Assembly: GCA_016098155.1 (NCBI GenBank) | Contig: JAAAJB010000657.1 | Location: 1-16,167 of the forward strand | Direction: 5' to 3' | DNA length: 16,167 nt | Source of the DNA: Actinomortierella ambigua | Taxonomy: Eukaryota > Mortierellomycota > Mortierellomycetes > Mortierellales > Mortierellaceae | Part shown: positions 1 through 8,415 of the stretch, one piece after another | Layout of the letters: each line of letters opens with the position of its first letter | Position numbering within the stretch: position 1 is the first letter of the stretch | The notes under the pieces: model-generated | Databases searched by the model: none | Told to the model about the DNA's origin: nothing | Seen by the model: only the letters and a program-made list of their open reading frames with translations | Program-made: the position numbers and the translations under genes

Positions 1-462
1 CTGAGCCTGATGTACGACCATGGGCGTGGAGTCGAGATGGACAGCCTCAAGGCAGTCGAGTGGTACGGGAAAGCTGCTGAAGGTGGGCATTCGGCTGCCC
101 AATTCAGCCTGGCGTCAAAGTACGAACAGGGTCAAGGCGTTGATCAGAACTATGTTGAAGCAGTCAAGTGGTACACAAAGGCTGCAAGACAAGGGAGCGC
201 AGCAGCACAAGTTGGCCTTGGGCGGATGTATGAACATGGACAGGGAGTTGACCAGAGCGATATTGAAGCTGTTAGATGGTACATGAAGGCAGCGGATCAA
301 GGAAATCCAGTCGCTGAAGACAGCATTGGATGGTTGTTCAACCATGGACGAGGAATCGAGTGGGGAGATGATGATGTAGTCAAGTGGTTCACAAAGCTGA
401 AAAATCAAGGGACGGTGAATTTACAGATCGCCTTCTTTTGTAGCCAGCTCCAAATGGACTGA
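1..462 (+). CDS. Sel1-like repeat (SLR) protein, 3' part, 5' end outside window
   Basis: The frame is open from base 1, so the start codon probably lies upstream; the first Met in the window is at 10. The visible protein has one partial and three full 36-residue SLR units with the usual pattern (AAQ..LG.MYE.G.GV.Q...EA..WY.KAA..G). SLRs are alpha-helical solenoids related to TPRs and usually act as protein-binding scaffolds; the partner here is unknown. No signal peptide or membrane segment is visible in this part. The last full unit (IGWLFNHGRGIE...) resembles repeat 4 of the intact SLR gene at 12978-14305. After it the protein leaves the repeat pattern (NLQIAFFCSQ...) and stops, so repeats equivalent to 5-8 are missing. 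It could be a shorter natural paralog or a 3'-truncated copy. The SLR family call is secure; whether the gene is functional is not. Confidence 0.8.
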   Translation: MSLMYDHGRGVEMDSLKAVEWYGKAAEGGHSAAQFSLASKYEQGQGVDQNYVEAVKWYTKAARQGSAAAQVGLGRMYEHGQGVDQSDIEAVRWYMKAADQGNPVAEDSIGWLFNHGRGIEWGDDDVVKWFTKLKNQGTVNLQIAFFCSQLQMD

Positions 463-1706
463 CTCAACCAGAGTTTTTACCTGACAATATTGCGGCCAGC
501 TCGCCCGACCGTGCGTTGTTGATGTGTTTGGCCTGACAGAATTTTGTTGCATCAACGATATGTCTGTCAAAAGACACCTTGGTTGGAAAAAATGGCGCGT
601 TCAGGTGGATCGAACCGTCGAACCGTCGAACGTCTGCCAGTAAACAGAAGCTACGTACAAGACGTATTTTACACGTACACGTGCTTTATGACCAAGGCAC
701 CTTTGTGCTTAGTAAATAAAAACCATGGCATCGATTGCCTCATCAGAGAGTCGACTGCGGTTTTTTTTGTTTCGACACCGTTGGTAAGGCTAAAGAGTCG
801 CCCCAAGGGCACGGATGAAGAGGGACGATTGTTATTACGGGAAACCTTCAAGAAGACAGGCAGATGCTTCTTGTGTGTTCGCCTCCATGCAAAGGGGTCG
901 TTCATGTCCGGTAGTCCCGTCATGTTGCCCTAATTGAGCCCTATACTGTTTGATCTCCAGGTCGATGGATGCCATACTGATGCTGTCTTGACTACCGTCT
1001 TGTTGCTGAACCTGCATATTTCTAATAGCCTCCATCAGGGCAAATTGGTGAGACTGACGCTCTGGGGTCCAATGGAAGTTCGTTGATTTGCATGCATGAT
1101 TGGACACATCCGACCACCCATAATCTTGTAGCATTCATTTCAGACCAAGTCCTCGATGATGATGCCAATATCGATAGAGTCGCCAATTCTGTCTGGCCGA
1201 CTTCTCAAATAATCTGGTAAGAAACGTATGTAGGTCAATGTGGAGGGTGACAATGAGGAAGTATGAGAATGACTGTGTGGAATGTACTTTAACCGCGAAG
1301 TACAAGCCCCTTGGTCTCTACGGAGGTCTCCACGAACTTGATACACAAATAGGTCTGATAACTGAATAATCATAAGCTACCGTGCTATATAGATCTGCAA
1401 TGGATCAGAACCGGCGCTACATAGCTCTTTTTTTTCCCTCGCCGTTTGGCTGGAATATGTACTAGGGCTCTAAACAACTACCCTCAAAGCAAACGCAGGC
1501 ACCCACACCCTATCCCCCGTTGACTCAATTATGGCGATCGCACCTATGATACTATGAGGATTACTCTCAAATACGTTAGGATTGACGAATCAAACGACTA
1601 GACACCACTACCTATTGGGCCCATCATTTTCCACCCAGGAAAAATACCACGTAGAGGGGGTCGTCATTCCACCAATCAAAGATGATGCAATACATTGAAA
1701 AGTTTG
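463..1706. other. Intergenic, no convincing gene
   Basis: About 1.2 kb. It contains a short tandem TCGAACCG repeat near 609-632 and three adjoining minus-strand reading frames at 669-1373 that are described separately. No tRNA, transposon ends or polyadenylation signal was recognised. The small plus-strand reading frame at 544-933 starts at TTG and shows no recognisable domain. Confidence 0.5.
669..1373 (-). other. Possible decayed minus-strand gene (three abutting frames)
   Basis: Reading leftward on the minus strand, three short open frames follow one another: 1373-1140 (77 aa), 1134-835 (99 aa) and 923-669 (84 aa). The middle one has a protein-like composition (HWTPERQSHQFALMEAIRNM, then SMASIDLEIKQYRAQLGQ). 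The frames abut or overlap as expected for an old coding sequence broken by frameshifts and a TGA, or for exons whose introns I cannot place. I recognise no family. It could equally be chance open frames in intergenic DNA. Confidence 0.22.
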
Positions 1707-2057
1707 CTATACACATTTACTCAAGCAATCTGTTTTGGTTAGAGCACATGTTTGAGTGCAGGTATTCTTTGAAGCAAGACAGGATTGCTTGCAAGTCCTG
1801 TCCATTCGACAATCGAAGGAGCATTCGTTGAACGCTACAGTACAGTCAAAGTCGCAGTTTGAGGCATTGCAATCGAACTCGCAGTCGCGGATCCTGCTAT
1901 TCTTCTTTAGGATGACTACAAGAGTCGTAAAGCCAGCGATTACAGCGATTAAGATGATGAGGTAAATGCAGACCAGTTTCCTGCTGAGCTTGAACGCGAA
2001 CCTCCTGTTCCCTCCGTCTGTAGAAGACTCGACCTCAAATAGCTTGAACCCACCCAT
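1707..2057 (-). CDS. Small Cys-rich single-pass membrane protein with six CX3C motifs
   Basis: A 116-residue protein of unrecognised family. Residues 1-27 are polar and basic near the end (NRR, K, RK). Residues 28-50 form one hydrophobic segment (LVCIYLIILIAVIAGF...), most simply a type II signal anchor. Residues 57-116 are Cys-rich with six C-x3-C motifs: Cys 59/63, 68/72, 79/83, 89/93, 100/104 and 111/115. The motif starts are 9, 11, 10, 11 and 11 residues apart, so each pair sits about three helical turns from the next. This would suit disulfide-stapled helices on the lumenal or outer side, or a string of metal-binding sites; both are inference. Twin CX3C motifs are known in small TIM chaperones, but those lack a membrane segment and have only two. 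A TATA-like element lies about 37 nt upstream. No intron is needed. There is no strand partner nearby, and the function is unknown. Confidence 0.6.
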   Translation of the reverse strand: MGGFKLFEVESSTDGGNRRFAFKLSRKLVCIYLIILIAVIAGFTTLVVILKKNSRIRDCEFDCNASNCDFDCTVAFNECSFDCRMDRTCKQSCLASKNTCTQTCALTKTDCLSKCV

Positions 2058-2093
2058 GTCTGTTCTATACGTACATATATGAGAATTTGTGCA

Positions 2094-2101
2094 TTATATA
2101 A
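2094..2101 (-). promoter_or_regulatory. TATA-like element of the Cys-rich gene
   Basis: TTATATAA (self-complementary) lies 37-44 nt upstream of the minus-strand ATG at 2057, inside an AT-rich stretch. The position would give a very short leader. No initiator was identified. Confidence 0.35.
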
Positions 2102-3445
2102 ATATGACTGATACACTCTTCAACACACGCTCTTCCAGGTTGAAGCTTAATAGGCACTTGAATAATCTAGTGTCTAGCGAAACGTAGCCTTGTGTAGTCC
2201 TCTCTGATAATGCAAGGATTCGAGATCAAGGCCTCTTACCGCTCGGTCGTGGGTTTCTGAAATGATACAAGTACGAGTGTTTGTAATGGAAATTGTCAGC
2301 CCTGGTTGTGCTAAGGTTGAAATGTATTGGGGTGTTGTAGGATGGGTGATGCACCCAGAAGGCCGGGATTGACTCCCTTAAATACACATTTTGATCGATA
2401 GTCCAAGGGCGATGAAAGAAATTGGTTAGGGCTCTCGTACAGGTCGACACATGGGTCGTCGACAGTAGCCGCAGTTAAAGCCAAAGCTTTTTATTTGGCT
2501 CACGGGGGGGGGGCGTATAAGAACTCAGCCATGTTTTGTATCAATATGTACGAGAGTGTGTGCATCTGCTGCTATCCTGACGTTTGTAGACTCATTAACA
2601 GGACGAGAGGAGCAGTTTGTGGGTCCGATCTCCTCATTGTTGACACGAAAAATAAAAACAATGGCAACGTCTCTGTTACCGAGTCAATTTTGAGTTCAGG
2701 AACAATTGGCGTAAAGGTTCCCCCAGTCTCGACATTATTTTTAGGGCAGGCGTAAAAAGGGTATTATATAATTGTTGTCTACGATTTTGGCAAGATTGGG
2801 TTTGTACCGAATTCTCAGAAAATGAGGTCTGCTACTCTCGCGATGGATCTTGACTTCGTTCCAAAGGTGAACAGCTTTATATGTATGTTCTCAACTTCTA
2901 GATAAATTGGCTTTTTGATGCAGGTGGTACGCAGTCAAAGTAGCCTATGTAGGCTTCAGGTGGAGCCCCAGTTCTTGGGATTGGGTCCTCCAGAAAGATG
3001 ATATCTTCACGATGCTCTAGTCACTCGGACTTTGGAAGCCCTGATCGACTCAGTCCATTATAGAAAACCTGGCAGTCTAGGAGACACACGCGAGCTGTGA
3101 AGCTATCCCAGCCAAGAAAAAAACGCTCGTAGTAATGGTCTATGGTATCAGAGACCTGATATGCAGCTGGTTCCTTTCGCCATGCAGGGTCTTGACAAAA
3201 TGATCAATCTGAACAATCGTTGGGGTCGCTTTAAGAGCACATTGATATTGTGAAATAAAAAACGTTACGGACATCGCAGGGGACGAAATCGACGGAGACA
3301 GAGAGCGAAGGAGATAATTCAACAAGGATTCTGCGTCTCTGCGTCCTTGCCACGATCCTGAAAACATGTCACAACCTTGTGAACTTCATGCGGCAACAAT
3401 GGTCGTGCAGATTCTCCTTCACGGGACGAAATAAGCGTATTGTTC
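2102..3445. other. Intergenic, no gene recognised
   Basis: About 1.3 kb. The short frames at 2226-2450 (minus), 2495-2755 (plus) and 3140-3367 (minus) have no recognisable motifs. A run of ten G occurs at 2504-2513, just after a small AGCCAAA/TTTGGCT inverted repeat near 2479-2502. No RNA gene was seen. Confidence 0.5.
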
Positions 3446-3451
3446 TTTATT
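3446..3451 (-). terminator. AATAAA polyadenylation signal of the downstream VOC gene
   Basis: TTTATT on the plus strand reads AATAAA on the minus strand, 58 nt past the TAA stop of the VOC gene at 3509-3949. Distance and strand fit a 3' end signal. Confidence 0.5.
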
Positions 3452-3467
3452 GGTGGCAACCGTAGTC
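3450..3467 (+). repeat. TTGGTGGCAAC motif, copy 1
   Basis: TTGGTGGCAACCGTAGTC. The same string with one change occurs at 4823-4840, and a 14-nt version at 5232-5245, all in the same orientation and all outside coding sequence. The core GGTGGCAA resembles the fungal PACE/Rpn4 site GGTGGCAAA, but this copy lies 3' of a gene, so a role is unproven. Confidence 0.45.
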
Positions 3468-3508
3468 GACTCTAAAATTTTGGCAGTGAGGCCACAAAAA
3501 AAAAAGAG

Positions 3509-3949
3509 TTATTCTTCACTGGGGCCCTCACTTCCAATTTCCAGCTTAATGCCATCGGGGTCTGTGAAATAGAGGGCATAGTAAAACTCGCCATATTCAG
3601 GATAGAGCTGTGGTGGGTCGAGAATCTTGCCCATCTTGTCTCGTCCGCCTCCATGCTGTGCATAGAAGCGGACTAGACTCTCATAAACTTCGTCCACCTT
3701 CTCCTTCGAATCGGCGTGGAACGCCAAGTGGTGAAGTCCAACATGACCCTTGACATGGGGAGGCGAGTCAGGCTTGGCGGGTGTGAAGCCAATATGGAAG
3801 TCCCCGCTATCATAACCAGAATAAAAGTCGTTCTGCACCGACTCGGAGTGAGCCAGCAGACCGACCAAGAGATGTCGATAGAACTGGCGAGTGGTCTCCA
3901 GGGAGCTGACTGTGATGGTAAGGTGGTGAGGTGCTCCAAGGCGAGGCAT
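3509..3949 (-). CDS. VOC (glyoxalase/dioxygenase-fold) family protein, copy 1
   Basis: A 146-residue single-exon protein, the usual length for a one-domain vicinal-oxygen-chelate protein. Two beta-alpha-beta modules are visible. The first starts PHHLTITVSSLETTRQFYRH; the second has GLHHLAF (residues 72-78) and ends in the hallmark YFTDPDGIKLEI (127-138). Likely metal ligands are His8 or His9, His73 or His74, and Glu137, as in glyoxalase I and related enzymes; the substrate cannot be told from sequence. No signal peptide is seen, so it is probably cytosolic. The ATG at 3947-3949 opens directly into the first beta strand, which supports this start. It lies 209 bp downstream of a same-strand paralog (4159-4602) with which it shares roughly half its residues in the second module, so the pair arose by tandem duplication. 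An AATAAA follows the stop. The assignment to the fold is secure, the reaction is not. Confidence 0.9.
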   Translation of the reverse strand: MPRLGAPHHLTITVSSLETTRQFYRHLLVGLLAHSESVQNDFYSGYDSGDFHIGFTPAKPDSPPHVKGHVGLHHLAFHADSKEKVDEVYESLVRFYAQHGGGRDKMGKILDPPQLYPEYGEFYYALYFTDPDGIKLEIGSEGPSEE

Positions 3950-4032
3950 TGTGAAAGATGTGTTTGAGAGGATTCAATTGACTGGTTGGAAAGGTTGAAG
4001 AATACACGAGAGGAAAAGAAGCGTTTTAAAAG

Positions 4033-4038
4033 TTTATT
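4033..4038 (-). terminator. AATAAA polyadenylation signal of VOC copy 2
   Basis: TTTATT on the plus strand gives AATAAA on the minus strand about 120 nt past the stop of the VOC gene at 4159-4602. It lies within the 209-bp spacer before VOC copy 1, so the two genes are probably transcribed separately. Confidence 0.45.
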
Positions 4039-4158
4039 TTAGCGACGGGACCAAAGCACTGGTCAACTGAGATTGTCTCCGAGAAACGTTCCTCGTACCC
4101 CTTTCTCAACGCGCAGTCGGTGTTGTCGCGCTTGGATGTGTCTAATCGAAGGCTAGAC

Positions 4159-4602
4159 TCAGGCCTCCACGCTCTGCTTGATGGCTGCGACTTCCATCTT
4201 GAGGCCATCGGGATCGGTAAAGTAGAAGGCATAGCAGTTATCACCATAAGCAGGGAGGAAATAAGGTGGGTCCAGGATTTTTCCCACCTTATCTCCCCCA
4301 TTGGCTTCAAAGTACTTGACAACGGCCTGGTAAATCAGGTCAACTTCCTTGTTGGACGCCGCATTGAAAGCCAAATGGTGGAAACCAATGTTGCCCTTGA
4401 CGTGCCCAGGAGACTCTTGGCTAGCGCTTGAGAAGCCCAGGTCGAACCCGCTGCCGTTCTTGTGAGAGAATCCAGTGTAGTACTGGTTCTCCACCGTCTG
4501 AACATAGCCCAGCAAACCAAGGAAGTGACGGTAAAAGGGCACCGAGATGTCCATCGACTTGACGGAGAAGGCGAGATGGAGAGGTGTTCCTGTAGCGGGC
4601 AT
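4159..4602 (-). CDS. VOC (glyoxalase/dioxygenase-fold) family protein, copy 2
   Basis: A 147-residue single-exon paralog of the protein at 3509-3949. The shared landmarks are PLHLAFSVKSMD at the N-terminus, VKGNIGFHHLAFNA in the middle (His75/76), GKILDPP (108-114) and YFTDPDGLKMEV near the end, with Glu137 as the likely third metal ligand. His9 corresponds to the first ligand. The fold places it among glyoxalase I, extradiol dioxygenase and fosfomycin-resistance-type proteins; the compact single domain and fungal context give no firm substrate. The N-terminal loops differ from copy 1 (SHKNGSGFDLGFSS against DSGDFHIGFTPA), so the substrate pocket may have diverged. The divergent spacer to SPB1 (959 bp) must hold its promoter, which carries a direct and an inverted repeat at 4657-4722. 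Confidence 0.9.
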   Translation of the reverse strand: MPATGTPLHLAFSVKSMDISVPFYRHFLGLLGYVQTVENQYYTGFSHKNGSGFDLGFSSASQESPGHVKGNIGFHHLAFNAASNKEVDLIYQAVVKYFEANGGDKVGKILDPPYFLPAYGDNCYAFYFTDPDGLKMEVAAIKQSVEA

Positions 4603-4656
4603 GTTTAGGAGTGGTGTAATGGGTTGAAGAAAGAGGTTGGGGTGAATGTTTATGAT

Positions 4657-4722
4657 ACAATACAGAATCTTTAGGAAAGTGCGAAAGATGATTGTTTAAA
4701 TACTGTATTGTCGGAAAGTGCG
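4657..4722 (-). promoter_or_regulatory. Candidate promoter repeats upstream of VOC copy 2
   Basis: GGAAAGTGCG occurs at 4674-4683 and again at 4713-4722 (direct repeat, 39-nt period). ACAATACAG at 4657-4665 is mirrored as CTGTATTGT at 4703-4711. The cluster sits 55-120 nt upstream of the minus-strand ATG, a typical place for regulatory sites. No known factor site was recognised. Confidence 0.3.
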
Positions 4723-4822
4723 GCCCGGCATCCGAGAAAAAAAACAGGTTGACTTATGAAAGGCGCGGAACCCGCAGCATTACTAAGGTAGTAGTTGCAC
4801 AAGGTACGAGCTTGCCAGGAAA

Positions 4823-4840
4823 TTGGTGGCAACTGTAGTC
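4823..4840 (+). repeat. TTGGTGGCAAC motif, copy 2
   Basis: TTGGTGGCAACTGTAGTC differs from the copy at 3450-3467 by a single C/T change over 18 nt. It is about 220 nt upstream of VOC copy 2 and 720 nt upstream of SPB1. Confidence 0.45.
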
Positions 4841-5231
4841 CATTTTCATAGCATCTTCATAGCGCAGCTAAAATGCTATTGTAGCGCTCCTCGTCTATAG
4901 ATTACACCCACAGGCACAGGGGCCGTGGAGGCAGACTCAGCGAAGGTGATGTGCATGACACTTTTTTCCGCTCGCATATGGAGGACGTGACACAGCTCCC
5001 GTCCTCCACACATATCAAACGCGTCTATATGCAGCAACGATGTATTCTTTCCCGAAGGGGCACTGTTTAACTAGCCTCATAAAAGTCAGCTCGAAAAACT
5101 GGTGTGCGCGGTGTTAGGAGGGATGGTCGGACGATGCTCACAGGTGAAGAGGGGCGCTGGTAGGGCTAGTGGTCCTGCTGGTGGATGTATAACTCGTGCC
5201 CAAGGGTGTGCGAGAAGCTGTGAAACAAAAT

Positions 5232-5245
5232 TTGGTGGCAACTGT
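5232..5245 (+). repeat. TTGGTGGCAAC motif, copy 3 (short)
   Basis: TTGGTGGCAACTGT matches the first 14 nt of copy 2; the GTAGTC tail is lost. It lies about 320 nt upstream of the SPB1 start codon, on the same strand as the gene. Confidence 0.4.
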
Positions 5246-5561
5246 GAGAGGTCCTCTCATTTCAAGAGCAGTCACTATTTTTGTTTTCCAAAAAAAAGAT
5301 GCCTTCTTTGCATGCAGCATCTGTGCCTTTTTTTTTTCTCTCTTCCCTCCACTGCCATTCCGCTGGAACGAGAGTCATTGCATTATCCTCCCTTCGTCTT
5401 CATCCTATACCCCCTATTTTTCATCCTTTTCGGTTGGCACTTGTTTGTCAATTCCCTAAATTCCATTTTTCAAGCAAGTGAGTTGAGCGTATTACTCCTC
5501 ACCTGTGTATCCACGTCCACTGTCTACCAAAAATCCACCCCCTTCGTAATTTATATCCACC

Positions 5562-8415
5562 ATGGGTAAAATGCAAAAGAAGACCGGAAAGGGTAAGTCG
5601 ATAGTTTGTTTCACTGAATGATGTTCACACGTTGCTTGGGTATCTTTGTTATTGCGTGTCTAAGACTGTGCTTCATATATTGTATACAGGTCGTTTGGAT
5701 AAGTACTACCACATGGCCAAGGAGCAGGGTTACCGTGCCCGTTCGGCCTTCAAGTTGGTACAGCTTAACAAGAAATACAATTTCCTTGAAAAGGCAAAGG
5801 TCCTGGTTGATCTTTGCGCTGCTCCTGGTGGTTGGTTGCAGGTTGCTGCCAAGATGATGCCCGTCCAGAGTCTGATTGTCGGTGTCGATTTGGCGGCAAT
5901 CAAGCCCCTGCCTGGTGTCATCACCTTTGTGGAGGATATTACGACCGAGAAGTGCCGTGCTACGCTTCGTCAGACGCTCAAGACATGGAAGGTCGATGTG
6001 GTGCTTCACGACGGTGCCCCCAACGTCGGTGCGGCCTGGGTGCAGGATGCTTTCACCCAGTCGGAGCTGGTATTGCAGTCGATGAAGCTCGCTACCGAGT
6101 TTTTGAACAAGGGTGGTACCTTTGTCACCAAGGTCTTCCGTTCCAAGGATTACAACAACCTGATGTGGGTCTTCCAGCAGCTGTTCCGTAAGGTCGAGGC
6201 CACAAAGCCCCCATCGTCCCGTAACGTTTCCGCCGAGATTTTCGTCGTCTGCCGTGATTATTTGGCACCCAAGAAGATTGACCCCAAGTTTTTGGACCCC
6301 AAGCACGTCTTCTCTGAGGTTGATACCGGCATGATCAGTCAGCCCATGGATGTCTTCCACCCTGAGAAGCACAAGCGTCAGCGTGAGGGTTACGACGATG
6401 GCGACTACACCCTGTTCAAGACCGCCGATGCCTGGCAGTTCATCACGAGCGAGGAGCCAGTCACCCTGCTGGGAAGCGTCAACAGATTCAAGTTTGATTC
6501 GGATGAAGCCAGGCAGCTTCTAAAGAGCGCAGAGACGACGGAGGAAATCAAGGCGTGCTGTGAGGATCTGAAGGTGTTGGGTAAGAAGGACTTTAAGAGT
6601 CTGCTCAAGTGGCGTAGCAGCTACCGACTGTTTGTTGGTCTGGATAAAAAGCCAGAGCCCAAGCCAGCTGCTACCCAGGAGACGGTTGAGATTGCGCCGC
6701 TGGATGATCTTGAGGCTGTGGAGGAGCACGCTACCTCGATGGCTGCGGAGGAGGCTCGTCAGGACCGTATTCGCCGTCGTCAAAAGAACGAGCGTGTGCA
6801 GAAGAACGTTCAGCGCATGCAGCTCGGTATGATTGTGCCTACGGACATTGGTCTGGAGCAGATTGGTCCTGATGGTCAGTCTCTCTTCTCGCTGCAGAAC
6901 ATTGATGAGGCTGGCGGCTTGAAGCAGGTCCGCAAGGGCGACCTTGACATTGACCCCGAGGAGTTCAACCATGAGATGGACATGGGCGATGACATTGTCA
7001 CTGGTGAGCAAGAGAAGGTGATGACCAGCAAGCGCAAGAGCAAGAGCATGGCCAGGGAGGATATTGATGCCCAGATGGTGGACGACGATGATGTGGATGC
7101 CGACTCGGATGATGAGCGCGACACAGCCATGATGGAGGAGATGGACGACATGTACGAGCAATACAAGGAGCGTCAGATGGAGCGCGATGCAAAGCTGCGT
7201 GCCAAAGCCAAGCGCGAGGACAAGGGCGAATGGAAGGGTTTCAAGCGTGATGGCACGCAGGACTCTGATGAATCTTCTGACTCTGAGGACGATCTCCCCA
7301 GGCAGGCTCCTGTGGATGATGAGACCTCTGACTCTGACTCTGACTTTGATGCCGAGGAGGATTCTGCCCCGCGCAAGGTCATCAAGAAGGGATCCAAGAA
7401 CCCTCTGCTTGTTGGTCTGGACGATGCAGAGAAGGCCGAGTTGAAGAAGAAGACGGCAAGTGGTCTTACAAAGGGTGCCAAGATGTTCTTTGACCAAGAT
7501 GTCTTTAAGGGTCTTGTTGACGACGAGGATGAGGATGAGGATGAAGACGACGATGAGGAGGAGGACGAAGAGGAGGAGGAGGAGGACGATGATGATGAGG
7601 AGGACCAACAAGAAGACGAGGATGTCGAAATGGATAGTGACGAGGAAATCCGACAGATGAGCAAGAAGCGCAAGCAGCTCAAGCGTAAGGCCTCTGAGCC
7701 TGCCAAGGGCGACGGCGGCGAGTCTGATGAAGAAGACATTGAGATGGTACCCCTTGCCAAGGATATTGGCAGCGACGAGGAGGATGAGATGTGGGATGGC
7801 GAGTCGGATGAAGAGGATAGCCGGAAACGGAAGCAGATCAACGACTATTCTCTGATTACGGCTGAGGCGATGACGCTCGCTCAGAGCCTGATCAACAAGA
7901 AGGCGACCAAGGGTGACCTGATCGACCGAGGCTTTAACAAGCTGGCGTTTAACGAAAAGGAGGGCCTGCCAGCATGGTTCTTGGAGGATGAGGACAGGCA
8001 TAACAAGCCAAATCTGCCCATCACGAAGGAGGCTGTGCAGATCATTCGCGACCGTATGCGTGCACTGAACGCTCGTCCGATCAAGAAGATTGCCGAGGCC
8101 AAGGCACGCAAAAAGTTCAAGGCAGCACAGCGCCTGGTCAAGCTGCAGAAGAAGGCTGATGCGATCAACGAGACGGAGGATATCTCAGAGAAAGAGAAGT
8201 CGACCAGTATCGCCAAGCTGTTGGCCAAGGCATCCAAGAAGAAGCCCAAGAAGGAGATTAAGCTTGTTGTTGCCAAGGGCTCGAACAAGGGCAACAAGGG
8301 CCGCCCCAAGGGTGTCAAGGGACGGTACAAGATGGTCGATTCGAGAATGAAGAAGGAGCTGCGGGCCACAAAGAGGATAGCGAAGGCAGCCAAGGGCAGC
8401 AACCGTCGAAAGTAG
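5562..8415 (+). CDS. SPB1: Spb1-type AdoMet-dependent rRNA 2'-O-methyltransferase, 60S assembly
   Basis: Exons 5562-5592 and 5690-8415 are joined across a 97-nt GTAAGT..CAG intron, giving 918 residues beginning [17 protein letters not shown], close to the conserved Spb1 N-terminus. The ATG has a strong context (CCACCATGG). Residues about 12-200 are the FtsJ/RrmJ methyltransferase domain, with the SAM motif DLCAAPGGW (51-59) and the K-D-K-E tetrad at Lys32, Asp118 (VLHDGAPN), Lys158 (FVTKVFR) and Glu193 (SAEIFVVC), so it should be active. A middle region (DUF3381-like) follows. A long Asp/Glu run lies at about 620-665. The Spb1_C domain covers about 735-918, with LPAWFLEDE and a Lys/Arg-rich tail ([22 protein letters not shown]). 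Yeast Spb1 methylates a guanosine in the 25S rRNA A-loop within nucleolar pre-60S particles; the same role is inferred here. The length is slightly above the yeast protein, the excess being acidic sequence. Confidence 0.96.
5593..5689 (+). other. SPB1 intron 1
   Basis: A 97-nt intron with donor GTAAGT at 5593 and acceptor CAG ending at 5689. It splits the Gly11 codon after its first base. Removing it restores the expected GKGRLDKYY sequence. A CTAAG near 5660 could be the branch site. Confidence 0.9.

Larger units (their letters stand above)
4603..5561. other. Divergent intergenic region between VOC copy 2 and SPB1
   Basis: A 959-bp spacer holding both promoters. Near the VOC side are paired GGAAAGTGCG and ACAATACAG repeats (4657-4722). 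The middle has two copies of the TTGGTGGCAAC motif (4823, 5232) and a TTCATAGC direct repeat near 4844-4862. The SPB1-proximal 5322-5560 is strongly pyrimidine-rich, as is common upstream of fungal start codons. No gene was recognised. Confidence 0.5.

Noticed and set aside
544..933. 129-residue plus-strand frame
   Set aside because: It begins at TTG, has no recognisable motif, and overlaps minus-strand frames of similar length.
4441..4460. B-box-like GGTTCGACC on the minus strand, possible tRNA
   Set aside because: It lies inside the VOC copy 2 coding sequence, and no cloverleaf or A-box at the right distance was found.
7518..7660. GA-rich stretch as a possible simple-repeat insertion in SPB1
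   Set aside because: It encodes an in-frame Asp/Glu run, and acidic linkers of this kind are normal in Spb1 and other nucleolar proteins.
6520..8001. 493-residue open frame antisense to SPB1
   Set aside because: It is a Leu/Val-rich shadow of the biased SPB1 codons, including the acidic run; the sense frame has clear conserved domains.
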